10,522 nucleotides of DNA from Thiotrichaceae bacterium (GCA_015494435.1 WGBH01000526.1:1-10522); one strand, 5' to 3'; counted from the stretch's first letter, positions 1 through 6,469 are shown. Translations and numbers: made by a program. The notes: a model not told the origin generated them from the letters alone.

Positions 1-80
1 GAGTAATACCAAGCCTTAAATATCGAAAAACAAACATCGAAAATTTTGTTAAATTTATTATGACCTCCTGCTAAGATTCT

Positions 81-398
81 TTATTCCTTCATATATTGCT
101 TATATTTTTTCTCTTCTTTAAACGCACTCTCATAATTGGTTAAATTTTCTTCTAACATGCGTTTAAACTGAGCGGTGAAATGTTCAATAGCATTTTTTCT
201 ATTAGACCGATAGACCGCCACATCACGAGAACCTGATGCAACCATAAAGGCACTGAAGCGTGCCGCACCGTAAACAAAGGCAGAACCAACTAGATCTGAA
301 CCGTGTTTATCCAAATGTTGATTAGCGACATCAATATAAGTATCGGCAATTTTTTTAAATAGTTTAGTAGTATCTTCAAGGGTATCGCTCTCACTCAT
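81..398 (-). CDS. DUF3144-family small protein, function unknown
   Basis: A 105-residue soluble, charged, helix-rich protein with no signal peptide or membrane segment. The central part (about residues 18-90: a DTYIDVANQH stretch, then GSAFVYGAARFSAFM, then FKRMLEENLTNYESAF) resembles proteobacterial DUF3144 proteins, which have no assigned function. This family call is from memory of the pattern. The ATG at 398 is preceded by a purine-rich AGAGAG about 8 bases upstream. It lies 24 bases after the nadB stop on the same strand, so the two are probably cotranscribed. The gap contains a run of seven C (coding strand). No obvious intrinsic terminator follows the stop. No catalytic motif is visible, so a role in NAD synthesis can only be guessed from position. 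Confidence 0.8.
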   Translation of the reverse strand: MSESDTLEDTTKLFKKIADTYIDVANQHLDKHGSDLVGSAFVYGAARFSAFMVASGSRDVAVYRSNRKNAIEHFTAQFKRMLEENLTNYESAFKEEKKYKQYMKE

Positions 399-422
399 TC
401 CGTGCTCTCTTTTAAGGGGGGG

Positions 423-2054
423 TTAATTTTTACTCGAAGGCCGTCCTATTGGATCAAGAATACTGTTTATTTGCTCCAAATCTGGGTTTGCCTGAGGATA
501 GTCCAAGGTATAATGCAATCCTCGGCTTTCTTCTCGACGTTGTGCGGAGCGGATAATAAGACGTGCTACTTCGGCAAGGTTGCGTAATTCTAGCAGATCA
601 CTGGTAATACGGAAATTAGTATAATATTCGTCAATTTCATGCAACAACATATCAATGCGTGTACGCGCCCGCTCTAGGCGTTTAGTGCTGCGTACAATAC
701 CGACGTAATCCCACATAAAACGTCGTATTTCATCCCAGTTATGTGTAATGATAACGCGCTCATCGGAGTCGGTTACTCGACTCTCATCCCATTGTGGAAT
801 ATCAAAATCAATGCTTGGATTATCCCTTTTTTTGATAATATCTTGCGCGCAAAACTGACCATAAACAATGCATTCTAATAAAGAATTACTTGCCATTCGA
901 TTAGCACCGTGCAAGCCTGTAAAGCTACATTCTCCAATAGCATAAAGATTATCTACATCCGTTTGCCCATTTTCATCCACGATGATACCACCACAGGTAT
1001 AGTGAGCCGCTGGCACAACAGGCACAGGATTCTTACTCATATCATAACCAAATTTTTCACAGGTCGCATAAACATTAGGAAAGTGCTCCGTAATGAATTT
1101 TTTTGAACGATGGCTAATATCAATAAAAATCGAATCAATCCCTAAGCATTTCATTTCATGATCAATGGCACGCGCTACAATATCACGCGGTGCTAATTCT
1201 CCACGCTCATCGTATTTATCCATAAAACGTGTCCCATCAGGCAGAAGTAACTTTCCACCTTCACCACGAACTGCTTCTGTAATTAAATAGGATTTCGCAT
1301 GGGGATGATAAAGACAGGTAGGATGAAATTGCATAAATTCCATATTAGAAACCCGACAACCTGCGCGCCATGCCATTGCAATCCCATCACCACTTGCCCC
1401 ATCAGGATTACTGGTGTAAAGATAGACTTTACTCGCCCCGCCTGTCGCTAGAACCGTAAAATTAGCCCTAAAAATAGAAATTTCTTTGGTTTTACGATTG
1501 AGGACATAAGCGCCTAAATTGACATTATTGCGCTGCAATAATTTAAGCTTGCGCGAGGTAATCAAGTCAACTGCAATATGAAATTCAAACAAAGAAATAT
1601 TACTGCGCTGTTTTACTCTTCCTAATAGTGTCGTTTCTATTGCATAGCCACTTGCATCTGCGGCATGTGCAACACGACGCTTAGAATGCCCTCCTTCGCG
1701 GGTAAGATGCAAACCATCAATCCCCTCACTGTCAACAGTCTCATCTTTAGTAAAAGGTACGCCTGAATCCAATAACCATTTTAATGCTTTTGGCCCTTGA
1801 GTCACCACTTTACGTACCACCACCTCTGAACACAACCCTGCCCCTGCGTTCAATGTGTCTTCAATATGCGACTCTATCGTGTCATTTTTATCCGCTACGG
1901 CAGAAATCCCACCTTGAGCGTAAACCGTACTCCCTTCTGTTAATGTTTCTTTGCTAAGCACCGCAATACGAAATGTTTCAGGCAAACTCAACGCCAAACT
2001 TAATCCAGCCGCCCCACTTCCAATAATAAGAACATCATATTTTGAATCATCCAT
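423..2054 (-). CDS. nadB: L-aspartate oxidase (quinolinate synthase B)
   Basis: FAD enzyme that oxidises L-aspartate to iminoaspartate, the first step of bacterial de novo NAD synthesis; NadA then condenses it to quinolinate. From the ATG at 2054 the protein is 543 residues (E. coli NadB 540). The Rossmann motif IIGSGAAG is at 10-17 and YAQGG at 45-49. Active-site residues of the family are present: His244 (MQFHPT), Arg290 (LAPRDIVARA), His351 (AAHYTCGG) and Arg386 (GANRMASNS). Their numbering matches E. coli NadB as I recall it, which supports this start. An upstream in-frame ATG at 2096 would add 14 residues, but it has no ribosome site and lies upstream of a TATAAT box. The C-terminal helical domain (about 430-520) is complete. 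The closely related succinate dehydrogenase/fumarate reductase flavoproteins are less likely because of the length and the divergent rpoE neighbour, an arrangement also seen in E. coli. Confidence 0.97.
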   Translation of the reverse strand: MDDSKYDVLIIGSGAAGLSLALSLPETFRIAVLSKETLTEGSTVYAQGGISAVADKNDTIESHIEDTLNAGAGLCSEVVVRKVVTQGPKALKWLLDSGVPFTKDETVDSEGIDGLHLTREGGHSKRRVAHAADASGYAIETTLLGRVKQRSNISLFEFHIAVDLITSRKLKLLQRNNVNLGAYVLNRKTKEISIFRANFTVLATGGASKVYLYTSNPDGASGDGIAMAWRAGCRVSNMEFMQFHPTCLYHPHAKSYLITEAVRGEGGKLLLPDGTRFMDKYDERGELAPRDIVARAIDHEMKCLGIDSIFIDISHRSKKFITEHFPNVYATCEKFGYDMSKNPVPVVPAAHYTCGGIIVDENGQTDVDNLYAIGECSFTGLHGANRMASNSLLECIVYGQFCAQDIIKKRDNPSIDFDIPQWDESRVTDSDERVIITHNWDEIRRFMWDYVGIVRSTKRLERARTRIDMLLHEIDEYYTNFRITSDLLELRNLAEVARLIIRSAQRREESRGLHYTLDYPQANPDLEQINSILDPIGRPSSKN

Positions 2055-2079
2055 AAATAACCAGCCGTTATAAAATAAA

Positions 2080-2085
2080 ATTATA
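2080..2085 (-). promoter_or_regulatory. candidate -10 box of the nadB promoter
   Basis: On the minus strand a perfect TATAAT reads from 2085 to 2080. Transcription would start near 2073 and leave a leader of about 19 bases before the ATG at 2054. No good -35 hexamer sits 16-18 bases upstream, so the call rests on the -10 alone. If right, it excludes the longer ATG start at 2096. Confidence 0.4.
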
Positions 2086-2182
2086 CTATTTGTCATTTTT
2101 CATTATGGCATTTATCCGTTTAAACTTTAAGCACAAAATAAGTTTGAGGCATCCTCTTATACCAAATAGACAAGAAGACGCA

Positions 2183-2221
2183 CTCATTATTTGACCTATG
2201 ACAACTATATTCTATAATGAG
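2183..2221. repeat. 8-bp inverted repeat bracketing a promoter
   Basis: CTCATTAT (2183-2190) and ATAATGAG (2214-2221) are perfect inverted repeats with 23 bases between them. The left arm touches the -35 box and the right arm covers most of the -10 box of the promoter at 2191-2218, so a dimeric regulator bound here would block it. The arms are A+T-rich and chance is possible in such DNA. Confidence 0.4.
2191..2218 (+). promoter_or_regulatory. sigma-70-type promoter upstream of rpoE
   Basis: TTGACC (2191-2196), a 16-base spacer and TATAAT (2213-2218): five of six -35 positions and six of six -10 positions match the consensus. The predicted start near 2225 lies about 365 bases before the rpoE ATG. 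The transcript would therefore begin with the 2241-2285 hairpin. It could be a housekeeping promoter for rpoE or the promoter of a separate short RNA. Confidence 0.6.
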
Positions 2222-2240
2222 CCATCAGTTCCCTAACAAA

Positions 2241-2285
2241 TGAGGCTGTGCGAGTATTCGTGAAACAAATACTTGCACCGTCTCA
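2241..2285. repeat. long imperfect palindrome / RNA hairpin
   Basis: The left arm GAGGCTGTGCGAGTATT (2242-2258) pairs with the right arm AATACTTGCACCGTCTC (2268-2284) with one mismatch and two G-U pairs. T2241-A2285 extends it to an 18-position stem with a 9-base loop. On neither strand is it followed by a T-run, so it is not a normal intrinsic terminator. It could be a structured leader or small-RNA element of the transcript from 2225, or a remnant of paired terminal repeats of a miniature mobile element. No transposase is nearby. Confidence 0.65.
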
Positions 2286-2379
2286 AATAAAAAAACTACC
2301 CCCCCTCCAGAATAATCTCGCTTTCATCATTTTAAAAGTGGCATTATTACCAATATCAGACTGACGGTAGCTTGAAATA

Positions 2380-2395
2380 CTGGTCTATATACCAG
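2380..2395. repeat. small dyad, CTGGT-N6-ACCAG
   Basis: CTGGTCTATATACCAG is a 16-base interrupted palindrome with 5-bp arms, ending 6 bases before a sigma-E-like -35 element (2402-2408). It has the size of a dimeric regulator's operator. It lacks the CTGT/ACAG ends of a LexA box. The regulator is unknown. Confidence 0.35.
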
Positions 2396-2401
2396 CAATA
2401 A

Positions 2402-2428
2402 GGAACTATTAGCACTTTCATGGTCGAA
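2402..2428 (+). promoter_or_regulatory. candidate sigma-E promoter of rpoE (upstream copy)
   Basis: GGAACTA (2402-2408; consensus GGAACTT), a 15-base spacer and TCGAA (2424-2428; consensus TCTGA or TCAAA). rpoE genes are commonly autoregulated from such a promoter. The spacer is one base short of the usual 16, so the call is tentative. Confidence 0.35.
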
Positions 2429-2473
2429 GAATATAAACCTGTTTGGTTTATTCCTTTGATGGTTTGCTTATAA
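2420..2473 (+). other. possible 17-residue upstream ORF
   Basis: ATG at 2420 to TAA at 2471-2473 would encode MVEEYKPVWFIPLMVCL, a hydrophobic short peptide. The nearest purine-rich ribosome site (AAGGA at about 2400) is 15 bases away, which is too far for efficient initiation. It would be transcribed only from the 2191-2218 promoter. It is recorded because E. coli rpoE has a translated upstream leader ORF. No sequence similarity is claimed. Confidence 0.12.
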
Positions 2474-2474
2474 T
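2469..2474 (+). promoter_or_regulatory. perfect TATAAT -10 box upstream of rpoE
   Basis: TATAAT at 2469-2474 lies 116 bases before the rpoE ATG. The -35 region at 16-19 bases spacing is A/T-rich with no clear TTGACA. It may be a second weak vegetative promoter, or chance in A+T-rich DNA. Confidence 0.25.
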
Positions 2475-2507
2475 AAAGTACTTTACGTGGTGTTTTTACA
2501 ACGAACG

Positions 2508-2535
2508 GGAACTTTCTATAAGTAATTTTGTTTTG
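2508..2535 (+). promoter_or_regulatory. candidate sigma-E promoter of rpoE (proximal copy)
   Basis: A perfect sigma-E -35 element GGAACTT (2508-2514) is followed, after 16 bases, by TTTTG (2531-2535), a poor match to TCTGA. The -35 and the location 77 bases before the rpoE ATG fit autoregulation; the -10 is weak. Of the two sigma-E-like candidates here, this one has the better -35 and the 2402 copy the better -10. Confidence 0.4.
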
Positions 2536-2560
2536 TATTAGGTGGAATATCATTTTATAA

Positions 2561-2584
2561 ATGACAACCCCACCGAGGAGTTAA
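2561..2584 (+). other. seven-codon minigene just before rpoE
   Basis: ATG at 2561 reads MTTPPRS and stops at 2582-2584, 6 bases before the rpoE ATG, across the rpoE ribosome site. An AGGTGG at 2540-2545 lies 15 bases upstream of its ATG, which is long spacing. If translated, its terminating ribosome would sit on the rpoE start region and couple or hinder initiation. Confidence 0.2.
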
Positions 2585-2590
2585 GCCCAT

Positions 2591-3172
2591 ATGGGCGTAA
2601 AACAAACAGATTTAGAACTGGTTAGACGTGTTCAAGCAGGTGATAAAAAGGCCTTTGATATTTTGGTATTAAAATACCAGCAGAAAGTCATCAATCTGGT
2701 CAACCGCTATATGCATGATCAGGACCTATCAATGGATGTGGCACAAGAGGCCTTTATTAAAGCCTATCGCGGTTTGAAAAATTTCCGTGGCGATAGTGCT
2801 TTTTATACATGGCTGTATCGAATTGCAATTAATACCGCAAAGAATCACTTAGTATCAAAATCACGTCGGATGCCAGCGACTGATATTGATGCTCAAGAGG
2901 CTGAGCAATATGAAAGTCAAAGCGCAAACGGGCTAAGACATATTGATTCACCAGAGCATGAAACACTAAAGGAAGAAATTCATCGCACCATTATGACGGC
3001 TATTGATGCACTTCCAGAAGATTTGCGAACAGCAATTACTTTACGAGAGCTAGAAGGCTTAAGCTATGAGGATATTGCAACCACAATGGATTGTCCTATT
3101 GGCACGGTACGTTCTCGTATTTTTCGAGCAAGAGAAGCAATTGAGAAAGAATTAAAACCATTACTCAGATAA
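2591..3172 (+). CDS. rpoE: RNA polymerase sigma factor sigma-E / AlgU (ECF group)
   Basis: ECF sigma factor directing transcription of envelope-stress genes. It is 193 residues against about 191-193 in E. coli RpoE and Pseudomonas AlgU. Region 2 spans about residues 10-88, with the near-invariant FRGDSAFYTWLYRIAINTAKN (65-85). An acidic linker at 95-120 is followed by region 4 at 130-185, whose helix-turn-helix is GLSYEDIATTMDCPIGTVRSR (156-176). GAGGAG at 2575-2580 lies 10 bases before the ATG and supports this start. It heads rpoE-rseA-rseB-rseC; the gap to the rseA ATG is 63 bases. At rest RseA should hold it at the inner membrane; proteolysis of RseA releases it. Candidate vegetative and sigma-E-type promoters lie in the upstream region. 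Confidence 0.97.
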   Translation: MGVKQTDLELVRRVQAGDKKAFDILVLKYQQKVINLVNRYMHDQDLSMDVAQEAFIKAYRGLKNFRGDSAFYTWLYRIAINTAKNHLVSKSRRMPATDIDAQEAEQYESQSANGLRHIDSPEHETLKEEIHRTIMTAIDALPEDLRTAITLRELEGLSYEDIATTMDCPIGTVRSRIFRAREAIEKELKPLLR

Positions 3173-3235
3173 AATGAAAAATTAAATATCAATAGTAATA
3201 TTAAACTAAATTAGTAAAATTTAAGGGTGGGTAAT

Positions 3236-3796
3236 ATGTCAACAACCATAACAGAGCATCTTTCCGCAGTACTAGACGGAGAAGCAGGCGATTTTGAACA
3301 AAGACGATTATTAGATGAATTAGGAAAAAATAAAGACTTACAAACATCTTTAGCTTGTTACGCATTAATTGGCGAAACAATGCGAGATGAAAAACAAGCG
3401 AGCATTGCAAAACCAAGTTTCCTTGAAAGTATTCACGATAAAATTGATGCCGAACCAGAATATTCTCAAATACAAATCAATAATAAAAAAATCAATAATA
3501 GCAAACCAAAATGGATTCGCCCTGTTGCAGGCTTTGCGATGGCTGCCTCTGTTGCTACTATCGCCATTATTGGCATACAAAGTCCTCTGACATTAACAGG
3601 CAACTCTCATTCCCCTATTGCCGCCAATCAAACATTAAAATCAACACCGACAAGGGTCGCTAATATCTACAATAATTATCCTGATAAAAAAACACAGGCA
3701 CGCTACACACGCTATCTCGATAGCCATGCACAATATGCCTCTACAACCCCCCTAATGCCATCCGTTCGTGTCGTTAGTTATAATGCAACTTATTAA
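3236..3796 (+). CDS. rseA: sigma-E anti-sigma factor RseA / MucA
   Basis: Single-pass inner-membrane protein that binds sigma-E in the cytoplasm and is cut stepwise on envelope stress. The ATG at 3236 (186 residues) is preferred over an in-frame GTG at 3227 because AAGGG at 3223-3227 then lies at ribosome-site spacing. The N-terminal domain (about residues 5-55: HLSAVLDGEAGD, then LLDELGKN, then CYALIGETMRDE) matches the RseA N-domain. A basic NSKPKW stretch precedes a transmembrane helix at about 94-115 (VAGFAMAASVATIAIIGI). About 70 residues are then periplasmic. The C-terminus YLDSHAQY...MPSVRVVSY resembles MucA/RseA C-termini. The gene follows rpoE and precedes rseB. The proteases (DegS, RseP) are not encoded here. 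Confidence 0.93.
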   Translation: MSTTITEHLSAVLDGEAGDFEQRRLLDELGKNKDLQTSLACYALIGETMRDEKQASIAKPSFLESIHDKIDAEPEYSQIQINNKKINNSKPKWIRPVAGFAMAASVATIAIIGIQSPLTLTGNSHSPIAANQTLKSTPTRVANIYNNYPDKKTQARYTRYLDSHAQYASTTPLMPSVRVVSYNATY

Positions 3797-3849
3797 TCAC
3801 AGTAAGAAATTTATTAATGCAACATTATCAAAGGCGATATAAATACCCA

Positions 3850-4761
3850 ATGAAAAAAATAATAACCCTTATTTGTTTTAGCTGTTTACCATTACAAACA
3901 TTCGCGGATAATAAGGCCTTTAATTTATTACGTGAAATGTCCCAATCTTTGAATCAAATGAGTTATAAGGGCATCTTAATTCATGTCAAAGATGATGATA
4001 TTATCACCTTAAAAGTATCTCATACCATAGAAAATGGAAAAGAAGTTGAGCGTGTTGAACGACTCAATAAAGACGGCACACCTTATTCTCGTGTCACTAA
4101 TTATTCTTTATCTAAACTACCTAAATTTACGCAACAAGCTCAAATGGTATATTCCTTTGATTTAGGCAATACAATAAAAGTTGCCGCACGTCCTTGCCAA
4201 CTTGTTATTGCACGACCTAAAGATCGTATGCGCTATTTGCAAAAATACTGTGTTGATACTGAAACCTCCTTACTATTAGACTACACGATTATTGACAAAA
4301 GTCATGAACCCATTGAACAGTTTATGTTTACTGATGTTGAGATATTGAATGATGGTAAACGAGTCAAAGACATTGCACCTATTTCTGCTCCTATTAAATC
4401 GACGAGCGCTAATTTTATTTCAAGCCCTGCTTTATCATTAGCATCAAATAGCCAACCCATTGAAAAGCTACAATGGAGTCTCAAAGAAACACCCAAAGGC
4501 TTTACACTACGTAAAGCCCCAATGCTAAAGAAAAATAAAGATGAATCAGACACAGAACATTATATTCTAAGTGATGGATTAAGCTCAGTCTCCATTTTCA
4601 TCTCTAAAAAAGCACCCAATTCAAAAGAAACGGAGACCCGCTCGGGCGCATTAAATGTGGTTACTTATTACAAACAAAACTTTGCAATCACATTAGTCGG
4701 TGCAGTTCCTAAAAGTACCCTAAAAGATATTTTTAATAGCCTTCAGTATCAAGCTAATTAA
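3850..4761 (+). CDS. rseB: periplasmic sigma-E regulator RseB / MucB
   Basis: Periplasmic protein that binds the RseA C-terminal domain and shields it from DegS; in E. coli it also senses mislocalised lipoprotein or LPS. From the ATG at 3850 it is 303 residues (E. coli 318), beginning with a clear signal peptide, MKKIITLICFSCLPLQTFA, with likely cleavage TFA/DNK. An in-frame ATG at 3817 would add 11 hydrophilic residues ahead of the signal and is disfavoured. Neither start has a good ribosome site (AAGG at 3831 is 15 bases from 3850). The N-terminal MucB/RseB domain covers about 20-190, including SYKGILIHV, and the smaller C-terminal domain about 205-300 (WSLKETPKGFTLRK, then LSDGLSSVSIFI). 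Two cysteines (PCQL and KYCVD) sit mid-protein. The stop is immediately followed by the rseC ATG. Confidence 0.94.
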   Translation: MKKIITLICFSCLPLQTFADNKAFNLLREMSQSLNQMSYKGILIHVKDDDIITLKVSHTIENGKEVERVERLNKDGTPYSRVTNYSLSKLPKFTQQAQMVYSFDLGNTIKVAARPCQLVIARPKDRMRYLQKYCVDTETSLLLDYTIIDKSHEPIEQFMFTDVEILNDGKRVKDIAPISAPIKSTSANFISSPALSLASNSQPIEKLQWSLKETPKGFTLRKAPMLKKNKDESDTEHYILSDGLSSVSIFISKKAPNSKETETRSGALNVVTYYKQNFAITLVGAVPKSTLKDIFNSLQYQAN

Positions 4762-5196
4762 ATGATTGAAGAAACGGGACGTGTTGAGCGCATAGAAGGT
4801 GATTATATTTGGGTAAGCCCTGCGAGTGCAGGTGGGGCTTGCGTAAGCTGTAAATCTTCGGCTAATTGTTCAAGCAATTTATTGACGACCTTATTGCAAA
4901 GACATCAAACAAAATCTGTTCGTGTAGAAAATAATATCAATGCTAAAGTCAATGACCTTATCGTTATTGGTATTCATCCCCAAGGACTATTATCAGGCTC
5001 TGCTCTTATCTATCTTCTGCCTGTTTTTTTTCTATTTATTTTTGCAGTGATAGGCGATCAATTCTTTGGGGAAATAGGCAGTATTATCATCGGACTAGCA
5101 GGTTTGATATTGGGTTTCTTGATCAGTAAGAGCATAGCCACCTCATCCTTAATGAAATCTCGTTTAAAATTAATTGGTTTGAGGCGGGCAGCTTAG
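4762..5196 (+). CDS. rseC: RseC / MucC-type membrane protein, positive regulator of sigma-E
   Basis: Small inner-membrane protein of the RseC/MucC family, which is related to subunits of the SoxR-reducing system. It is 144 residues (E. coli RseC about 159). The N-terminal cytoplasmic part carries a cysteine cluster at 27, 30 and 36 (ACVSCKSSANC) that could bind metal or be redox active. Two transmembrane segments follow at about 76-97 (GSALIYLLPVFFLFIFAVIG) and 104-123 (IGSIIIGLAGLILGFLIS). Its ATG directly abuts the rseB stop TAA, so translation is probably coupled. In pseudomonads mucD follows mucC; here the operon ends instead, and the stop codon overlaps that of the convergent cca. No terminator separates them. 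Confidence 0.9.
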   Translation: MIEETGRVERIEGDYIWVSPASAGGACVSCKSSANCSSNLLTTLLQRHQTKSVRVENNINAKVNDLIVIGIHPQGLLSGSALIYLLPVFFLFIFAVIGDQFFGEIGSIIIGLAGLILGFLISKSIATSSLMKSRLKLIGLRRAA

Positions 5197-6422
5197 GAAG
5201 CTGTATCAAATAGATGCTTCTTCACAACCTTCAGTCTTTTCTGATGCAGTTGTTCAGCAATAGCAATCCCTTTAAAACCAGCCGCTACAATATCTTTCAC
5301 ATCAATTTCTGACACTTTTTTGAGTAATAATCTAAAAAAATCAGCCTGTAAATAAGGATTCTTCTCATAAGTGGGTCGCCCGCGACTATCTGCGGTGCAA
5401 ACCAATAAAAACTGTTCAAACCGTCCAGGTCGCCGAAAAGCATCGGTTGATTCTAAAACTTTCAATAGCGTTTTTGGTTTTTCTTCAAACGCTCTATGTA
5501 TATGGGTGTGATATCGGGCGCTGATTTTTGCTAATTGTTTATATGCCTTAGGTGCTTTATAGCGATCACATAAAACGCTTACTAAATGGTAACCGCGTTC
5601 TTCATGCCCATAATGATGCGGCAAACGCGCCTTATCGGTTGTTCCTTTGCCTAAATCATGCGTTAATGCTGCAAAACGTACTTCTGGTTCAGAACTAAGC
5701 AAACAAGCTTGCTGTAAGACTAACAAGGTATGTCTGCCTGTGTCTATTTCAGGATGATATTGCTCAGGTTGAGGAACACCAAATAAGCACTCAATTTCAG
5801 GAAATAAAATCTTTAAAGCTCCACAGTCATGTAATGCTTCGATAAATTTTTCAGGATTCGGTTCTACTAACGCTTGACTGGTTTCTTGCCATACCCTTTC
5901 AGGCACTAAATCATTAACCTCCCCTGCCTTAACCATTATTTTCATCAGTTGCTGCGTTTCATCAGCAATACGAAAACCTAAACAAGCAAAGCGAGCCAAA
6001 AAACGAGCAATTCTTAAAATACGCACAGGATCTTCAGCAAACGCAGGCGATACATGGCGCAACAAGCGTAATTTTAAGTCTTTTTCTCCTCCCACTGTAT
6101 CAATAAGCTTTCCATTTTCATCTTCAGCAAGTGCATTAATGGTAAGATCACGACGCTGTAAGTCTTGCTCTAAAGTTACATTTTCATCTGCATGAAAATG
6201 AAAACCATGGTAGCCTTTTCCTGATTTACGTTCAGTGCGTGCTAAGGCGTACTCTTCACCTGTTTTAGGATGCAAAAATACAGGAAAATCCTTTCCAACA
6301 GGTTTAAATCCTGCATCCAGCATTGTCACAGGACTAGCCCCTGTGACAACCCAATCATTATCTTTTACTGCTAATCCTAATAAGCGATCTCTCACCGCCC
6401 CACCCACAAGAAAAATTTCCAT
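5193..6422 (-). CDS. cca: multifunctional CCA tRNA nucleotidyltransferase
   Basis: Adds or repairs the 3' CCA of tRNAs without a template. It is a class II nucleotidyltransferase with a C-terminal HD hydrolase domain, 409 residues (E. coli Cca 412). Visible motifs: GGAVRD at 7-12; the metal-binding DxD at Asp21/Asp23; the ERK motif at 64-66; RRDLTINALA at 90-99; EDPVRILRIARF at 130-141; and ERVWQE at 175-180. The HD domain covers about 223-340, with HPEIDTGRH and ALTHDLGKG (His255-Asp256). This is the gammaproteobacterial type with 2'3'-cyclic phosphodiesterase, 2'-nucleotidase and phosphatase activities, by family inference. The ATG at 6422 has only a weak GAG-containing ribosome site. It converges on rseC, sharing stop-codon bases at 5194-5195. 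Confidence 0.97.
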   Translation of the reverse strand: MEIFLVGGAVRDRLLGLAVKDNDWVVTGASPVTMLDAGFKPVGKDFPVFLHPKTGEEYALARTERKSGKGYHGFHFHADENVTLEQDLQRRDLTINALAEDENGKLIDTVGGEKDLKLRLLRHVSPAFAEDPVRILRIARFLARFACLGFRIADETQQLMKIMVKAGEVNDLVPERVWQETSQALVEPNPEKFIEALHDCGALKILFPEIECLFGVPQPEQYHPEIDTGRHTLLVLQQACLLSSEPEVRFAALTHDLGKGTTDKARLPHHYGHEERGYHLVSVLCDRYKAPKAYKQLAKISARYHTHIHRAFEEKPKTLLKVLESTDAFRRPGRFEQFLLVCTADSRGRPTYEKNPYLQADFFRLLLKKVSEIDVKDIVAAGFKGIAIAEQLHQKRLKVVKKHLFDTAS

Positions 6423-6441
6423 TATTATTCGCTCATTACAA

Positions 6442-6469
6442 GGAACTTCAAGCTAAAAAGCACCTCTAC
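6442..6469 (+). promoter_or_regulatory. strong sigma-E-type promoter
   Basis: GGAACTT (6442-6448), exactly 16 bases, then TCTAC (6465-6469). This is a perfect sigma-E -35 with the usual spacing and a -10 matching four of five positions of TCTAA, and it is the best sigma-E match I found in the window. It points toward sqr, but a terminator-like hairpin lies in between. Predicted start is about 6475-6477. The match is direct; use by the RpoE encoded nearby is inference. Confidence 0.5.

Larger units (their letters stand above)
2055..2590. other. divergent intergenic region nadB / rpoE (536 bases)
   Basis: No gene of normal size is supported on either strand. A 65-codon minus-strand open frame (2356-2553) has no ribosome site and no recognisable family. 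The region holds the nadB promoter, a good sigma-70 box pair at 2191-2218 pointing to rpoE, an 18-bp imperfect palindrome at 2241-2285, a C7 tract at 2299-2305, a small dyad at 2380-2395, two sigma-E-like -35 elements, another TATAAT at 2469-2474 and two very short ORFs. This density fits a heavily regulated sigma-factor gene with a leader of up to about 365 bases. Confidence 0.7.

Noticed and set aside
2054..2096. Longer nadB start at the ATG 2096
   Set aside because: No ribosome site, it lies upstream of a TATAAT box, the added 14 residues precede the FAD fold, and the shorter form gives numbering equal to E. coli NadB.
2118..2125. GTTTAAAC as a NAD-regulator operator upstream of nadB
   Set aside because: An 8-base A/T-rich palindrome alone does not match the known NadR or NrtR operators and is expected by chance.
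2380..2395. LexA (SOS) box
   Set aside because: The ends read CTGG/CCAG instead of CTGT/ACAG, which are essential for LexA.
2356..2553. 65-codon minus-strand ORF in the rpoE leader
   Set aside because: No ribosome site, no family resemblance, and it lies under candidate promoters of rpoE.
3201..3590. Overlapping ORFs of 71-73 codons inside rseA
   Set aside because: They are shadows of rseA, with no ribosome sites or recognisable motifs.
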